Positions 1 through 43,870 of a stretch of DNA of 64,000 nucleotides are shown in pieces. Origin of the DNA: Elysia chlorotica (lineage: Eukaryota > Mollusca > Gastropoda > Plakobranchidae); the NCBI GenBank assembly GCA_003991915.1, contig RQTK01000030.1:859651-923650 (forward strand). Reading direction: 5' to 3'. The first letter of the stretch is position 1, and each line of letters opens with the position of its first letter. The position numbers were made by a program, and so were the translations under genes. Below the pieces are notes generated by a model. It ran no database searches. It worked only from the letters and a program-made list of their open reading frames with translations, and was not told where the DNA came from.

Positions 1-31680
<31,680 letters not shown>

Positions 31681-31734
31681 CTTGGGACCTGGAATACATA
31701 CACAGAGAATGATGTCAGTGGTCTGTTGTACATT

Positions 31735-31877
<143 letters not shown>

Positions 31878-31890
<13 letters not shown>

Positions 31891-32627
31891 GTTAGTAAGA
31901 GAAAGACAGAGAGAACAACAGAGAGACAGAGTTGAGTTGAGTTGGTTTGACGCCCAATATCAGTACCATTATTTTAGGCTAGTGGACGGACCCCAAGACT
32001 GCAGACATACAGACAGACATTATATACGAACAGAAACAGATACAGAGACACAAAGTGAAAGAATATCTAATTTCACGGAATAGAAATGTGGCAAATTCAA
32101 CACACTGTATTTAATTGGACTCAATTATGACATCTAGGATCGACTTACTTGCAAGTATTAAAATACACACACACACACACACAAACACACAACAAACACA
32201 GCATAGCTAATGACAATGTTGCATGACACCATGATAGATAATTTTTAAAAGCGTACAATTTTTTTCTCGCGGCGGTGTGAAAATTAAAGGAAAAAGAAGG
32301 GAAAAAAATCAATAACATAAACTGAACACGATTACTCGATTACTCCGCGGCGTTCGGTACACGCAATCTGTAACTGTATACTCTCGCGCTTACAATGTAG
32401 ATCTAATTCTGGCGAGGTATCCAAAATTAAAAGGACAAGGATCAGAATAGGACTAAGCGAATGCATTAGCTTGTCAACACAAAGATCATATCAGCTGTTT
32501 CTAGTAAACGTTTAACATATTTCGAAGATAATGTTACCACAAGTTGGGCTTTTTCCCTTACCAACTCAGCCTAAAGTTGAGTTGGTTTAACGTCCAACGT
32601 CAGCACTATATAGGCTACATAGTGGAC
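31878..32627. repeat. segmental duplicate of 24351-25105
   Basis: See the partner block. Here the sequence continues beyond 32627 into the rest of a complete SINE, so this is likely the donor-type context. Confidence 0.95.
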
Positions 32628-32800
32628 AGACCCCAAGACTGACGTCTGACAACTCTATGTACTGCTACACATGTGATGGGGCGGAGATACTCAACCAGTC
32701 ACATTGAACTGATACCGATCCAATCAGTAGGGGTGTAATCCCCAGGATTCGAACCACGGACCTCCTGCGTCAGAAGTCGATGTTCTAAGGGTTACCATCC
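32575..32800 (-). mobile_element. full-length SINE
   Basis: Tail gttgagttggtttaacgtcc at 32577, body with ggacagaccccaagactgac, head with aggattcgaaccacggacc and ending near 32793. Confidence 0.9.
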
Positions 32801-33464
32801 CCACTTTTCATTTGTAAATTTAAAAAAAAAAATGACATTGTAATAACAACACGCTTTAGACTGCCTTAGACTTTACCTATAGCTTTGAGGTTAATTAAAT
32901 TAAAACTTAAACATAATGTCATGCATTTAAAATAATACTTTTGCTTAAAACAAAATCTAAAACAAAACAAAAAAAAACCTTAAATGTTTTCTATAATCCA
33001 ATTTCAGAGCTGTCCATCTAAGGAATAGGAGTAAATCTGTATGTCAGTTTTATGTAAGTCAGTAAGCTGACATAAGACATAATAAGGCACATGGATTACT
33101 TGGTAGTGGTGTGTCTAAGTCTGTCTGTATGTAAGTCCTTCATCAGAATGACAGTCTGTTTATATGCTGTTTATATACTATTCTCCCCCTGCCTCTATAT
33201 CTTACCCGTTTTTCCTTCACACTCCAGACTGGTTAACGCTAAGTCGGTTAAAAACTCTTTTCCACAAACACTCTCTTTCTCTCCCTTACTTTTCTTCACT
33301 CTTCCTATCTTTTCCTCTTTCTCTCACACAGACACACATAAAGACATTTTAGATCCCCTTATTTTTCATCCCGTAACCTGCTTCTTTGAACATCCTATTT
33401 AGTCCAATATAAGTTTAATTAAAATTTTCAAAAACAAAGAATGTTGGTCATTTCTACATTGTGT

Positions 33465-33527
<63 letters not shown>

Positions 33528-33554
33528 GAGAGAGAGAGTGAGAAAAAAAAAAAA

Positions 33555-33610
<56 letters not shown>

Positions 33611-33975
33611 GAAAGTAAGTGAGAGAGAGATAGACAATCCAATCAGACAGACAGACAAAAAGAGACAGAAAGACAGAATAGAGAAACAGAGCGTTACATG
33701 CAGATAAAGAGATAGCCACAAATACAACGAGACAAACAGGCAGACAGACAGACAGAAAAATAAAGAGAGACCCGCTTACTTTTAAAACATTTTAACCCCA
33801 GGGTCCACCACACCACACGACTTCAAACCGTGCATATAAATTACATTTTAAATTAACATCAGGTCTCTGCCACACATTCCAATCGAAGCATTCCAGGAAC
33901 CTTGTATACACCCGTCCACTCGGTTTAATGAATTAAGTAGGCGCTTCTCTGTGTTCTTTAATAGCAGTGTGATTG
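32800..33975. other. upstream region with GA tracts, no gene
   Basis: AT-rich, then a pyrimidine-rich stretch (33180-33340), then (GA)n at 33471-33520 and 33560-33612 separated by an A run, and GACA-rich sequence to 33760. No coding similarity. Confidence 0.75.
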
Positions 33976-33977
33976 GG

Positions 33978-34225
33978 GAGCGAGTGGCTCAATGTTGGTA
34001 CGCGAGATTTATTATAGGAGGGTGCCCGGTTCGATCCACGATTGGGCCACCTTTTCCACTAAGGGTTGGGTCGGTGTCAGTACATGTATAATGAAGAACA
34101 TGACCAGATGAGACAGAAGTCTTGGTATCAATGCTGTCTCTTTGCGACAGCACGTAAAATTGTCATACATAAGTCTCGGGACTCGTTCGCGATATAGTCT
34201 AGTTGTTGACTTAGAACGTAAGAGA
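33978..34225 (+). mobile_element. SINE subfamily copy, arm 1 of an inverted pair
   Basis: tRNA-like head with gagtggctcaatgttggta and ccggttcgatccacg, then ggttgggtcggtgtcagtac and body. Positions 34036-34215 are matched almost exactly, inverted, at 35500-35680. Confidence 0.9.
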
Positions 34226-34302
34226 AAAAAAACTAAACAAACAAATAATGAATAAAACAAGCCACAAACTCTGAGGCTTTGATATTACATTCTTTTTGTA
34301 AG

Positions 34303-34386
34303 TGTCAGACGTCAGTCTTGGGGTTCGTCCACAATATAGCCTATATAGTGCTGACGTAGGACGTTAAACCAACTCAATAACTCAAC
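34303..34386 (+). mobile_element. SINE tail fragment
   Basis: gtcagacgtcagtcttgggg to ggacgttaaaccaactcaat, with no head. Confidence 0.88.
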
Positions 34387-35006
34387 ATGAGCTCCCGACT
34401 TTGATATTCCATTTGAGCTTCACACCAGACAACCCTATGTCAGAAAAGCCTATTTGTATAAAGCATTTTGTAACACTTTCCCGGCTAGTACTATAGAGAG
34501 TATTACACCTTGATGGCTCATTTTACTTATGACAGCTGTGGTGACCTGAAAGCAGCAAGGTTCTATCCGCGCTCTTTATCTGTATTTGGATAGAACCATA
34601 TTTCTAGGCCACCGACCTGTAGCTGTGATGCTCCTCACCTGAGGCTCAGACCTGGAAAAAGATCGATATTGTCAGATCAGGTGATTGATTTGGTCAGCCT
34701 GACCGGTACGGAGGCATCCTCGATACACAATAATTATTATTAGTGCGTACGGGTCAATGCCAGGGATGTCATTCTTATAGAATAAAATCGTATTTGGACG
34801 CATCTCCGTAGACTCTTTTGACTTAAATTCTACTATTTGTGAACGGGTAAATGCCACATATCTACCAACACTATACCAAAGGAGAAAAAAGTATTCGTTC
34901 TAATTTTTTCTCACCTTCTCTCTCTCTCTCTCTGTGTGTGTGATGTACAGAAACAAAGGTTCTTAGGCTAAGTTTTTTTCTCCGTTTGCTTTGTCGATAT
35001 CTCTTA

Positions 35007-35047
<41 letters not shown>

Positions 35048-35048
35048 C

Positions 35049-35101
<53 letters not shown>

Positions 35102-35490
35102 GGGCAAAGGGATAGGGATGTAATATTTTTGTTTTTCAACATAATTATATTATCTTTTAATCTCATTTTCCTGTCAATCTTTTCGCCGACATTCGTTACC
35201 ATGGTACCGCCAAAGTCTATACTAGCAGAACAGCATGCCAATATCAATCTCTCAGCCTTCTTTGGGCCTTTTCGTTAGGGCCGGCCGCTAGGCAAAAGAA
35301 TAGTAGTGCTAGTATATTATGTACCTTGCCCTTTTAGCTAAGGCTGACAGAGAAGCCCATGTGCAGTACCGATCTAGAATTGATAGATCTATTGAATGCC
35401 ATTGTTGGTTGGCAACGATGACACTTGCAAATAGGACTTAAAATCAAAGCCTCAAAATTGGTTCGTTATTTGGCTTCGTTATTTTTTTCT
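34387..35490. other. spacer with GA and CAGA tracts
   Basis: No gene recognised. (GA)n at 35010-35064 followed by (ACAG)n to 35101; short (TC)n at 34916-34934. Confidence 0.7.
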
Positions 35491-35492
35491 TC

Positions 35493-35690
35493 TTTACGAT
35501 CAAAGTCAACAACTAGACTATATCGCGAACGAGTCCCGAGACTTATGTATGACAATTTTACGTGGTGTCGCAAAGAGACAGCATTGATACCAAGACTTCT
35601 GTCTCATCTGGTCATGTTCTTCATTATACATGTACTGACACCGACCCAACCCTTAGTGGAAAAGGTGGCCCAATCGGGAGAAAGGGAGAG
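35493..35690 (-). mobile_element. SINE subfamily copy, arm 2 of an inverted pair
   Basis: agactatatcgcgaacgagt through actgacaccgacccaaccct to the truncated head at ggcccaatcgggag. Near-identical and inverted relative to 34036-34215, sharing private variants such as cgcgaacgagtccc. Confidence 0.9.
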
Positions 35691-36191
35691 ACAGAGGAAG
35701 AGCGCGAAAGAGCGAGAGAGAGTAGGCCACTAACACCAGCAATAAGGTAAAACTACACACACACACACACACACTAATAGACCACTAACACCAGCAATAA
35801 GGCACTGACTACATTACACCAGGCACAGACAGGCGGTGTCAACCTCCGCTCACTGATACAGATCCGATCAGGGTGTAACTTAGTCTATCGATCGATCGAT
35901 CAGTGGCGGAACTGAACACCGAACAACCACCCAACCAACCAACCACCGACCGATACGGCGGCCAACCTGGTCCCGAAAAGCGTAACGGTTTGCATTGATT
36001 TGTTTACACTCCGTGGGCTTGGATGGTACCAGAGACTACATATTTAGTGAGACACTTTAAAAAAAAAAACCTACAGTACTTTTGATACGGAAAGCCAGGA
36101 TGACTTGTAGTCACTGTCAAGTACTTTCATTGAATTTAAGGCGGTGGCCCATCTTCAGACATAGTTTGTACAAAGGTTTAAAGTAGGAGAA

Positions 36192-36600
36192 GTTGAATAG
36201 TTGAATTGGGCTGACGTCCAACATCAGCACTATATAGACTACATTGTAGACGGGCCCCAAGGCTGTTTAAAGTAGGAGAAAACCGCCTTCTTATCCAGAC
36301 CCACATATGCAAAACCCTCCCCGTAAACAGTTGAGTTGGTTTAACGTCTAACGTTAGCACTATATAATATAGGCTATATTGTGGACGGGACCCAAGACTG
36401 ACATCTGGCAATTTTATGTGCTGCCACACACGAGACAGGGCGGAGTTGAGTTGAGTTGAGTTGGTTTAATGTCCAACATCAGCACTATAAATGCTATATT
36501 GTGGACGGGCCCCTAAGAATGACGTCTGACAATTTGATGTGCTGCTACACACGAGACAGGGCGGGGATACCATGACTCTTGTATCAGGCGGTCACATTCT
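36192..36600 (-). mobile_element. cluster of three truncated SINEs in tandem
   Basis: Pieces at about 36195-36265, 36330-36444 and 36445-36600, each starting at the tail. The phrase gtttaaagtaggagaa occurs on both sides of the first piece (36175 and 36266), probably its target-site duplication. Confidence 0.85.
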
Positions 36601-36837
36601 CCCCGTAAAAGCTCTCACTATTCACTGCTGGGAAGCGCCGGGATTCGAAGCTATCGGTGATTCTAGTACCGGTATTCAATTAATGCACGCACTTGACTGA
36701 AACCAGGAGAGCCCAGTTTCGAATTTGCGATTTCTTTGTCTGGGTGTGACTACACATACCATTATAATCATCTATGACCACATCAAGACTTTGTATGGAA
36801 CCTATTTAAATACCAAATCGCAGCACGGTAACAAGAG

Positions 36838-36905
36838 CAGCGGTTGGTCAGTCAAGCGCTCTAAACTGAAACCGGGCGGTCCACGGTTCGAATCCACGAC
36901 TACAT
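36838..36905 (+). mobile_element. isolated tRNA-like SINE head
   Basis: ggttggtcagtcaagcgctc gives an A-box-like segment and cacggttcgaatccacga a B-box. No body follows, so it is a fragment rather than a tRNA gene. Confidence 0.6.
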
Positions 36906-36989
36906 AGTGCCAGGAGTACACAATTATGACTGTAAGCAGTATCACCATACCACTACACTGGACGGATAGGGAGAGACAGACAGACAGAA

Positions 36990-37027
<38 letters not shown>

Positions 37028-37190
37028 AAAAAAAAAAGAGAGAGAGAGAGAGAGACAGAGAGAGAGAGACAGAGAGAGAGAGACAGAGAGACAGAGACAG
37101 AAACACACACAGAGAGAAGAGAGAGACACAGAGAGAGAGAGACAAAGAGAGAGAGAGATAGAGAGAGAGAGAGTAAGAGAGATAGAGACA
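36990..37190. repeat. GA-rich microsatellite
   Basis: Imperfect (GA)n with GACA and A-run interruptions. Long Arg/Glu- or Ser/Leu-rich ORFs here are artefacts. Confidence 0.97.
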
Positions 37191-37436
37191 AGTTTCGTAT
37201 AGGATCCTTCATGAAGCCTAAGGGAGATGCAAAACTAATCAGGGATTCCACAGCGCTGCAGTGAGTGGAGCAACCGTGGAGCAACCGTAATCATTGGGCT
37301 CCTTAAGCCTAGAGGCGTGTCATCAATTATTGAAAACAGAAAACATTAGAGACCTACAGCAAGACAGTCTATTGAACACTACTTGCAACATTAGGGCCGC
37401 GGTAAAGATCTAGATCTAGGTCCGTGTCATCGCTAT

Positions 37437-37521
37437 GTACAACATCGCCGTAGCTTACGGCACGTCGTAAGCCTTCTTATTCGCATTTATTTACGAGTTG
37501 TAAGCTCCTGCGATGTTGTAC
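37437..37521. mobile_element. 85-bp palindromic MITE-like element
   Basis: Ends are gtacaacatcgc (37437-37448) and its exact inverse gcgatgttgtac (37510-37521); the pairing extends inwards to agcttac/gtaagct. An inner palindrome cttacggcacgtcgtaag lies at 37455-37472. A related, more decayed stretch is at 27935-28002. Confidence 0.65.
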
Positions 37522-37539
37522 TTACGGCACCTAGCTGAG

Positions 37540-37895
37540 ATAAGTTGGCTGCTTAACGTTCAAGGTATGCACTATAATTGGCTATATTGTGGACCGACCC
37601 CAAAACCGGCGTCTAACAATTTTATGTTCTGCCACACACGAGACAGGCCGTGAATTGCTAAACGTCCCACGTTATCACTAATATAGGCTATATTGTGGAA
37701 GGGCCCCAAAACAGGAGTCTAACAATTTTATGTCCTGCCACACACGATACAAGGCGGGAAGACTCGAAGTTCAGTCTAAGCTGGTCTCATTAAAATGACG
37801 CTGATCCAACCAAAGTTTTAACCGATCGTGGGTTTGGAACTGCAGACTTCTCAATCCAGAGACCAACGCTCTACCCCTTGGGCCGAGGCAGACAT
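37540..37895 (-). mobile_element. truncated SINE followed by a full diverged SINE
   Basis: First piece about 37546-37655, second about 37656-37890 ending in the head gctctaccccttgggccgag. Both have the (a/g)cgtctaacaattttatgt variant. Confidence 0.8.
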
Positions 37896-38226
37896 GGAGG
37901 GAAAAATAAAATATTGATCGCCAAAAAGAGCAAACTCAAAATACAACAACCAACACAACAACAGAGACTAATCTATTCACATCAGTCTAAGCGTACATAA
38001 CTAGGTCCATATGACCTCTCAGATTCACATCCAATAATGCATGATAAAAACTGAAGGAGAAAGAACATGAAGAGAGCTTGATGAAGGAAAAGGAAATCAA
38101 AGGGTTTCTGGTGCGTTTTATTTGCCTTTTTTCTTAAACATTGCCCATAGTTGGTTAGGGAAACCCCCAGGCACTGATCTCGTAACGAAATGATGAAAAC
38201 CAGGTACAGAGACAGTCATCAATGTC

Positions 38227-38229
<3 letters not shown>

Positions 38230-38286
<57 letters not shown>
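38230..38286. repeat. TC microsatellite
   Basis: Perfect (TC)n of about 55 bases followed by pyrimidine-rich sequence to 38450. Confidence 0.97.
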
Positions 38287-38289
<3 letters not shown>

Positions 38290-38469
38290 TTCTGTCTCTC
38301 TTTGTCTTTGTTTTTTTCCTCTAACCCTCTGCTCTTCTCTCTGTCTCTATTTCTCCTGATTATTTCTCTTTCCCTCTTTCTTTTTTTTCCTCCCCTTCCC
38401 TCCATCTCTCTCTCCGTCGCCTCCCGTCCCCCATCTCTCTTTCTCTTTCATTATTTAACGTCATCTCCT

Positions 38470-38640
38470 CTATCAAGACTAAAGCTTAACAACTTTCACG
38501 TGCTGCAACACACAGACAAAATAAGCTAACCAGTTCATGGCAACACGTACAATCGTAAGACGTTAGCCTTGTGACCCGTCCGCGATACCGTCTAGTTGCT
38601 GATGGATACCTTAATAAACCAACTAAAGAACCCAACCCAC
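38470..38640. mobile_element. decayed SINE pieces
   Basis: A minus-oriented remnant (aactttcacgtgctgcaaca) abuts a plus-oriented one (gacgttagccttgtgacccg). Strongly diverged. Confidence 0.5.
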
Positions 38641-38929
38641 CAGTAATGAGTAACCATCCCAAAGCCACTTCGCCCTCGTAACAAAACAAACAAACAACAT
38701 ACCGCACTGCAAAGCATGTGTGTAACAGATGTCCCACTAACAAAACGATATCACCAACATCTGTCTGTCAGCTCATCTGATTAAAAATAAAACTACTTTT
38801 TGCTCACGCAATAGTCTCGTCAATGATTATATAGTCTAGATCTATATAGAGCTAACATTGTGCGTCCAGCAATCAACTTAACTCAACTCAACTAACGCAA
38901 CAGTTGCTTTTGCTCATATAACTGTGTGG

Positions 38930-39345
38930 TACTCCGACAATGACTTAGGGGACGTTGAAATACATAGGAAAAGGACAGTTGCTCACTAGTTTTTGCTATG
39001 TTGCTCAGATCACTTCACGAACGACTTAGTGGACGTTAAAAATATAGAAAAGGGACAGTTTCTCGCTAGTTCTTGCTATGTTGCTAATGTGAAAACGTAA
39101 ACTCCGAGAAAGACTTAGGGGACGTTGAAAATATAGGACAGGGACAATTGCTCACAAATTCTTGCTCTATTGCTAAAAATGATACTGCGTTAACTCCGAG
39201 AACAACTTAGGGGACGTTGAAAATATAAGACAGGGACAGTTGCTCACTAATGCCTGCTCTGTTGCTAATGTCAATACTTTAACTCCGAGAACGACTTCAG
39301 AGACTTTAAATAAGTACAATTAGGACAGTTGCTCGCTAACGACCA
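38930..39345. repeat. minisatellite, about 88-bp unit, five copies
   Basis: Recurrent ggggacgttgaaaatatagg or variants at about 38948, 39031, 39118, 39210 and 39299, followed by gacagttgctcactag. Confidence 0.9.
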
Positions 39346-39705
39346 CTTAGCGAAGACTTTATTTATTTATTTTTTAAAGCGACTTTAAACTAATTAGAAA
39401 CATAAAAATACAATGTGCTACGGTTTTATTGTTTCACGCTGGCTATAAAATAGCATGCATGTCTCTCCCAACCCAACGAGGTTTTCTATTCATGTATTGA
39501 AACCAATTACTCACAGCATGTGTCCTCAATGTTCTGTAAACACGCATCGTGAACATATGAATATGAAACGCGCATATTGAATAGATGAGTTTGGAGATAA
39601 AAGTGCTGAGCAGTGCTGACACACGTAGAGCTAGAGGGGAGAGGAGGAAGGGGGGGGGGAGTCATTTATTTGATGTAATCCACTCTCCTCTCATTCCTTT
39701 TCCCC

Positions 39706-39711
<6 letters not shown>

Positions 39712-39745
<34 letters not shown>
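39712..39745. repeat. CT microsatellite
   Basis: About 32 bases of (CT)n in an otherwise gene-free AT-rich spacer. Confidence 0.95.
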
Positions 39746-39746
<1 letters not shown>

Positions 39747-39842
39747 TCTTTATCTATCTATTTGCCAATTGGTAATTACAGTGACCTATCGGGAACTCTG
39801 TCGTGATATATTATCAGTGACAGTCCGTTGAACTTATTGTCT

Positions 39843-39848
39843 ATTATA

Positions 39849-39914
<66 letters not shown>

Positions 39915-39950
39915 GTTATTGTTATTATTATTATTATTATNNNNNATTAT
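39843..39950. repeat. TTA microsatellite with 5-base assembly gap
   Basis: (TTA)n from 39846, interrupted by N at 39941-39945. The repeat length is therefore uncertain. Confidence 0.98.
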
Positions 39951-40459
39951 TAATCAATTAATTAGTATACTCATAATTATCATTTACTCACCGTCATTCA
40001 TCTTTCATATTTCATTGTTTCCTTTCCTAAGACATTTGACACTTCATGTACAACCCATTCAGCCTTGGGAACAAAAACTGCTTTCTTTTTTCCCACTGCC
40101 CTAAGGTAGACGTATTATCACAACTGTTTTAAATACACGGTCGTCCTATATAAAAACAAACGAACACCCTTTCCCATTCCCTTTTTAATAAATCCTGCAG
40201 GTAACGCCAAATGTAATTGCTTTCTTGTTGGGATTTTTTCAATCATTGAAGTTATAGAGAACAATGGCTTGTAAGTTGCAGAGCAATAGATCTTTGTTCT
40301 TGTTACAGACGGGCCACGTTTTAAGGTTTTTTTTATTACCACCCAATCCAATTCGTGATACTTTGATACTGGACTCCTTGAATAATTGTTTATCTCTCTA
40401 AACGTCTGTGTGCCTTTCTCATTAACAGAGCTCCGAGACTGGGGCGTACTAAACAAGCA
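39951..40459. other. spacer, nothing recognised
   Basis: AT-rich; the open frame at 40118-40456 on the minus strand resembles no family I know and has no splice or repeat support. Confidence 0.55.
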
Positions 40460-40740
40460 GATAAGTCGGGGTTGAGTTGAGTTGGGTTGTTTTTAACGTC
40501 CAACATCAGCACTATATAGGCTATATTGTGGACGGGACCCAAGACGGACGTCTGACCATTTTATGTGCTGCCACACACGAGACTGGGCGGGGATACCATG
40601 ACTCCTGTAGCAGCCGGTCACATTATACTGACACCGACCCAACCAGAAGGGAACGCAACAGTCAGGATTCGAACTCGGAACCTTTTGCATCGGAAGCCGA
40701 TGTTCTACCCCTGGACCACCACGCCCCCCGATAAGTCGGG
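40460..40740 (-). mobile_element. full-length SINE with 11-bp target-site duplications
   Basis: gataagtcggg at 40460-40470 and 40730-40740. Complete tail, body and tRNA-like head (tctacccctggaccaccacg). Among the least diverged copies, hence young. Confidence 0.95.
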
Positions 40741-42190
40741 GGATAGGGGTTACGATCGACGGGACACAGGACAGGGGGACAGAACACGGTCAAACGTTAC
40801 ACTGGAAGACACGACATCGACAATGGATATGCAAACCCCATTTCTAAATTAATGGAAATTAACCAGCCTAGGGACCTGGGGCAGATTCTGATGAGCGCAA
40901 GGTTCACCTGGTCTAGGTTATATCACGTGCCTAGAAATCAGCATCACATGATCCGTACATATTTGTTTGTTGATTTGTACGGCTCATGAACGTTCGTTTC
41001 ACTTGGTCACATTAAACTGACACCGATGCAAACTAGTGTAGGCGAAGAAAAATGGACAAGTAAGACTTAATATTATCCGATTGTGGGTTTTGAACCAGAC
41101 CCTCCCGATTGGGATACCGATGCTCTACTACTTTAGCCAGTTCGTCCCGCAACTTGTAAGTGAGCTAGTCGCACAAGTACAACACACAATCACGCTTCAT
41201 AAAACTCCAAGGAGAATCGATTGCGTAAAATAACTCGATGCGACTTTTTCGCTTTATTTTATGACATTCGGTCTTATATTTTTATATGGTGAAAAACAAA
41301 AGGGAAAGAGGGGCTTTATTTTATGACATTCGTTTTATTTTTACAATGTGAAAAAAAGTTTAAGATGGGTGTTTGTTCGATTGTTGATTTCTCAAGCACC
41401 TAGGACATGTTGCAGAGGGGTGCTAGGTTTTAGATCTGACAATTTTACGTTCCGCCACACAGAGACAAGGTGGGGATACATGGAAGGAATAGCATTTTCA
41501 TCAACTCATTATGCCATTGAAACTGATCAACAAAACAAGTTTACGAAAATGACAATGAATCTTCAATTCCCACTGTAGGCCTGTGACTGTTTCTTGATAG
41601 TTTCTTCCTTAGCACCAAGAGCGGTGCAGAAAGTTCAATAAAGTATCCCCAATTACAACAAAAAATACCCACAACAAAAATTTGACAGAGAAAAAAACAA
41701 CAAACAACATAACAACAAGCGTATGAGACACCACGATCCTTGTCTTTCGTTATATCGATCCATGTGTCTACAGAACGGAATATTGCGTGACAGATTGTTC
41801 AAGTTTCAACAACAACAAGAAAAATAAGTAAACAAATCAAGCTTTACAAAGGTAAAACAGACTCAAATCTGCAATAATATACATGTATTAAGAAAACTCT
41901 GGGAAGATTTTTTTACGTGAAGAAGGTTACATACAAAAAAAAAAGTTAATAACATTTAAAAGGAAATAAAAAATCGCGTGGATAGTGGGCATTATGGAAC
42001 TGCTTCTTTTGACGACACATTTATTGATTTAAAATTTTTTAAATAGAAAAGCGGTTTTGTGAGCAAATACCCGATGGAAGATAAGAAAAGTTGCTTTCGA
42101 CGCCAACCTTCGTTGTTATTGTTGTTGTTGTTATTATTAATATTGTTGTCTCTTTATATTGTAGTTGCTGCTGCATCTGTTGCTGTTGTT
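40741..42190. other. spacer with SINE scraps
   Basis: Decayed minus-strand SINE head at about 41005-41150 (gctctactactttagccagt), a body scrap at 41428-41482 and a duplicated phrase ctttattttatgacattcg (41251 and 41312). No gene recognised. Confidence 0.6.
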
Positions 42191-42348
42191 GTTTGTCAGT
42201 TTTCAGTCGTCCAACGTCATCAATTAGGCTATATCGTACATGAGTCCCAAGACTAACGTCTGACAATTTCACGTACTCCCATAAATACAGAGAAAGCTCG
42301 GGGATTGAGAGCTGGCAATATCAGCACTATATAGGCTACATTGTGGAC

Positions 42349-42776
42349 GGGACAATACTAGGACTTTTGTCCCACCATATCAAATCATTAAACAGTGAGA
42401 TGACTTTAAAGAATATTATAAAAAATAAAAGCAATGCCTCGTCTCCTTCACTTGAGGAGCGCGGGGGGTCGGGACTCGCACTAGCCATAAGGCTTTTTTT
42501 CCAACTGGTTTGGTACTGTAGGTATCAGTATAGTGTTTTCAGACGGGATATTGCAATCTTGGTGTCTCGTCACCTTAAAATATATTTCCCTAGACCTCGC
42601 AAACGTTGCACTAAAAGGCAGCTTCGCTTTTTCCAAAAATCAAAATAATTCTCATCCATAGAGACATACGGGTCAACACTCGAGAGATCGCATCAAATTC
42701 CACCGACATCATTATCGCCATCTTCACCTTGTCCGTGCAGACCACAGTACACGTATTCACCCCCGTTACATCAGAC
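42349..42776. repeat. segmental duplicate of 25106-25534
   Basis: Preceded by a truncated SINE (about 42310-42348). The sequence is unique-looking, non-coding as far as I can tell, and near-identical to its partner. Confidence 0.95.
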
Positions 42777-43039
42777 TCCAATTAGGAAACAAACATTGAA
42801 AATCCACACAGTTACACCAGAGGCTGGTTACGCCATCAGCCTCCATTCCCCACCCCCTCCCCAACACACATACGCACCTTTCCGCCCCTAGTACTTCTGA
42901 TTGCACTGACCTATCATGGTAGTAACGAAGAGTTGCCAACCCTTCGCCAAAAAAACACAATATTAATACAGTGTATGTACTATTTTATACGCATTTCCCT
43001 AACACGTCTTGAGCTAACAGTTACGTTTCACTTTGATGG

Positions 43040-43870
43040 ATTGGCAACCCTGGTACTGAGATACTGGTGACTATTTAAGGAGTATCTGTATGGGGTAACC
43101 AAGCTGGAATTCGATAGTACCGTATGGTGGGACCAACACTGTACACCTAGATGGCTTGGCTAGGGTTGGCAGCTCTGGTTCTGTAGTATACTGGTAACCA
43201 AACTAGAATCCTACAGTGTGTCGGGACCAACACTGTACACCTAGATGGCGTGGCAAGGGTTGGCAGCTCTGGTACAACTGAAATAGTACCCAAACTGGAA
43301 GTCACCAGTGTCACGGGGCTTTCACTGTACACCTAGATGGCTTGACTGGAGCTGGCAGCTCTGATACTGGTAACCAAACTGGAATCCAACAGTATGGCGG
43401 GGTTAACACTGTACACCCAGATTGTTTGGCTATGGTTGGCAGCTCTGATACTGGTAACCAAACTAGAATCCAACAATTTGGCGGGACTAACACTGAACAC
43501 CCAGATGGCTTGGCTAGGGTTGGCAGCTATAGTACAACTGAAATAGTACCCGAACTGGAACTCACTAGCGTCATGGGGCTAACATTGTACACCTAGATGG
43601 CTTGACTGCAGCTGGCAGCTCTGGTACTGTAGTATACTGGTAACTACACTGGAATCCATCTGTATGGTGGGAATAACACTACGCACCCAGATTGTTTGGC
43701 TATGGTTGGCAGCTCTGATACTGGTAACCAAACCTGGAATCCAACAGTATGGCGGGAAGGGTTGGGGGGTAACACTGTACACCAATATGGCTTGGCTAGG
43801 GTTGGCACCTCCAGTACAGCTGAAATAGTACCCAAACTGGAACTCCCCAGTGTCACGGCCTCTCCCAAGC
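43040..43870. repeat. degenerate tandem array with alternating subtypes
   Basis: About eight units of 85-115 bp built on cacctagatggcttggctag, ggttggcagctctg and accaaactggaatccaacag. One subtype has actggtaaccaaactggaat, the other acaactgaaatagtacccaa, and they alternate, suggesting higher-order amplification. Confidence 0.9.

Noticed and set aside
36838-36905. Functional tRNA gene
   Set aside because: Box-like motifs are present, but no acceptor-stem pairing was evident and the other tRNA-like segments in the window are SINE heads.
40118-40456. 112-residue minus-strand ORF
   Set aside because: No similarity to a known family, no splice context, and base composition matches the surrounding spacer.
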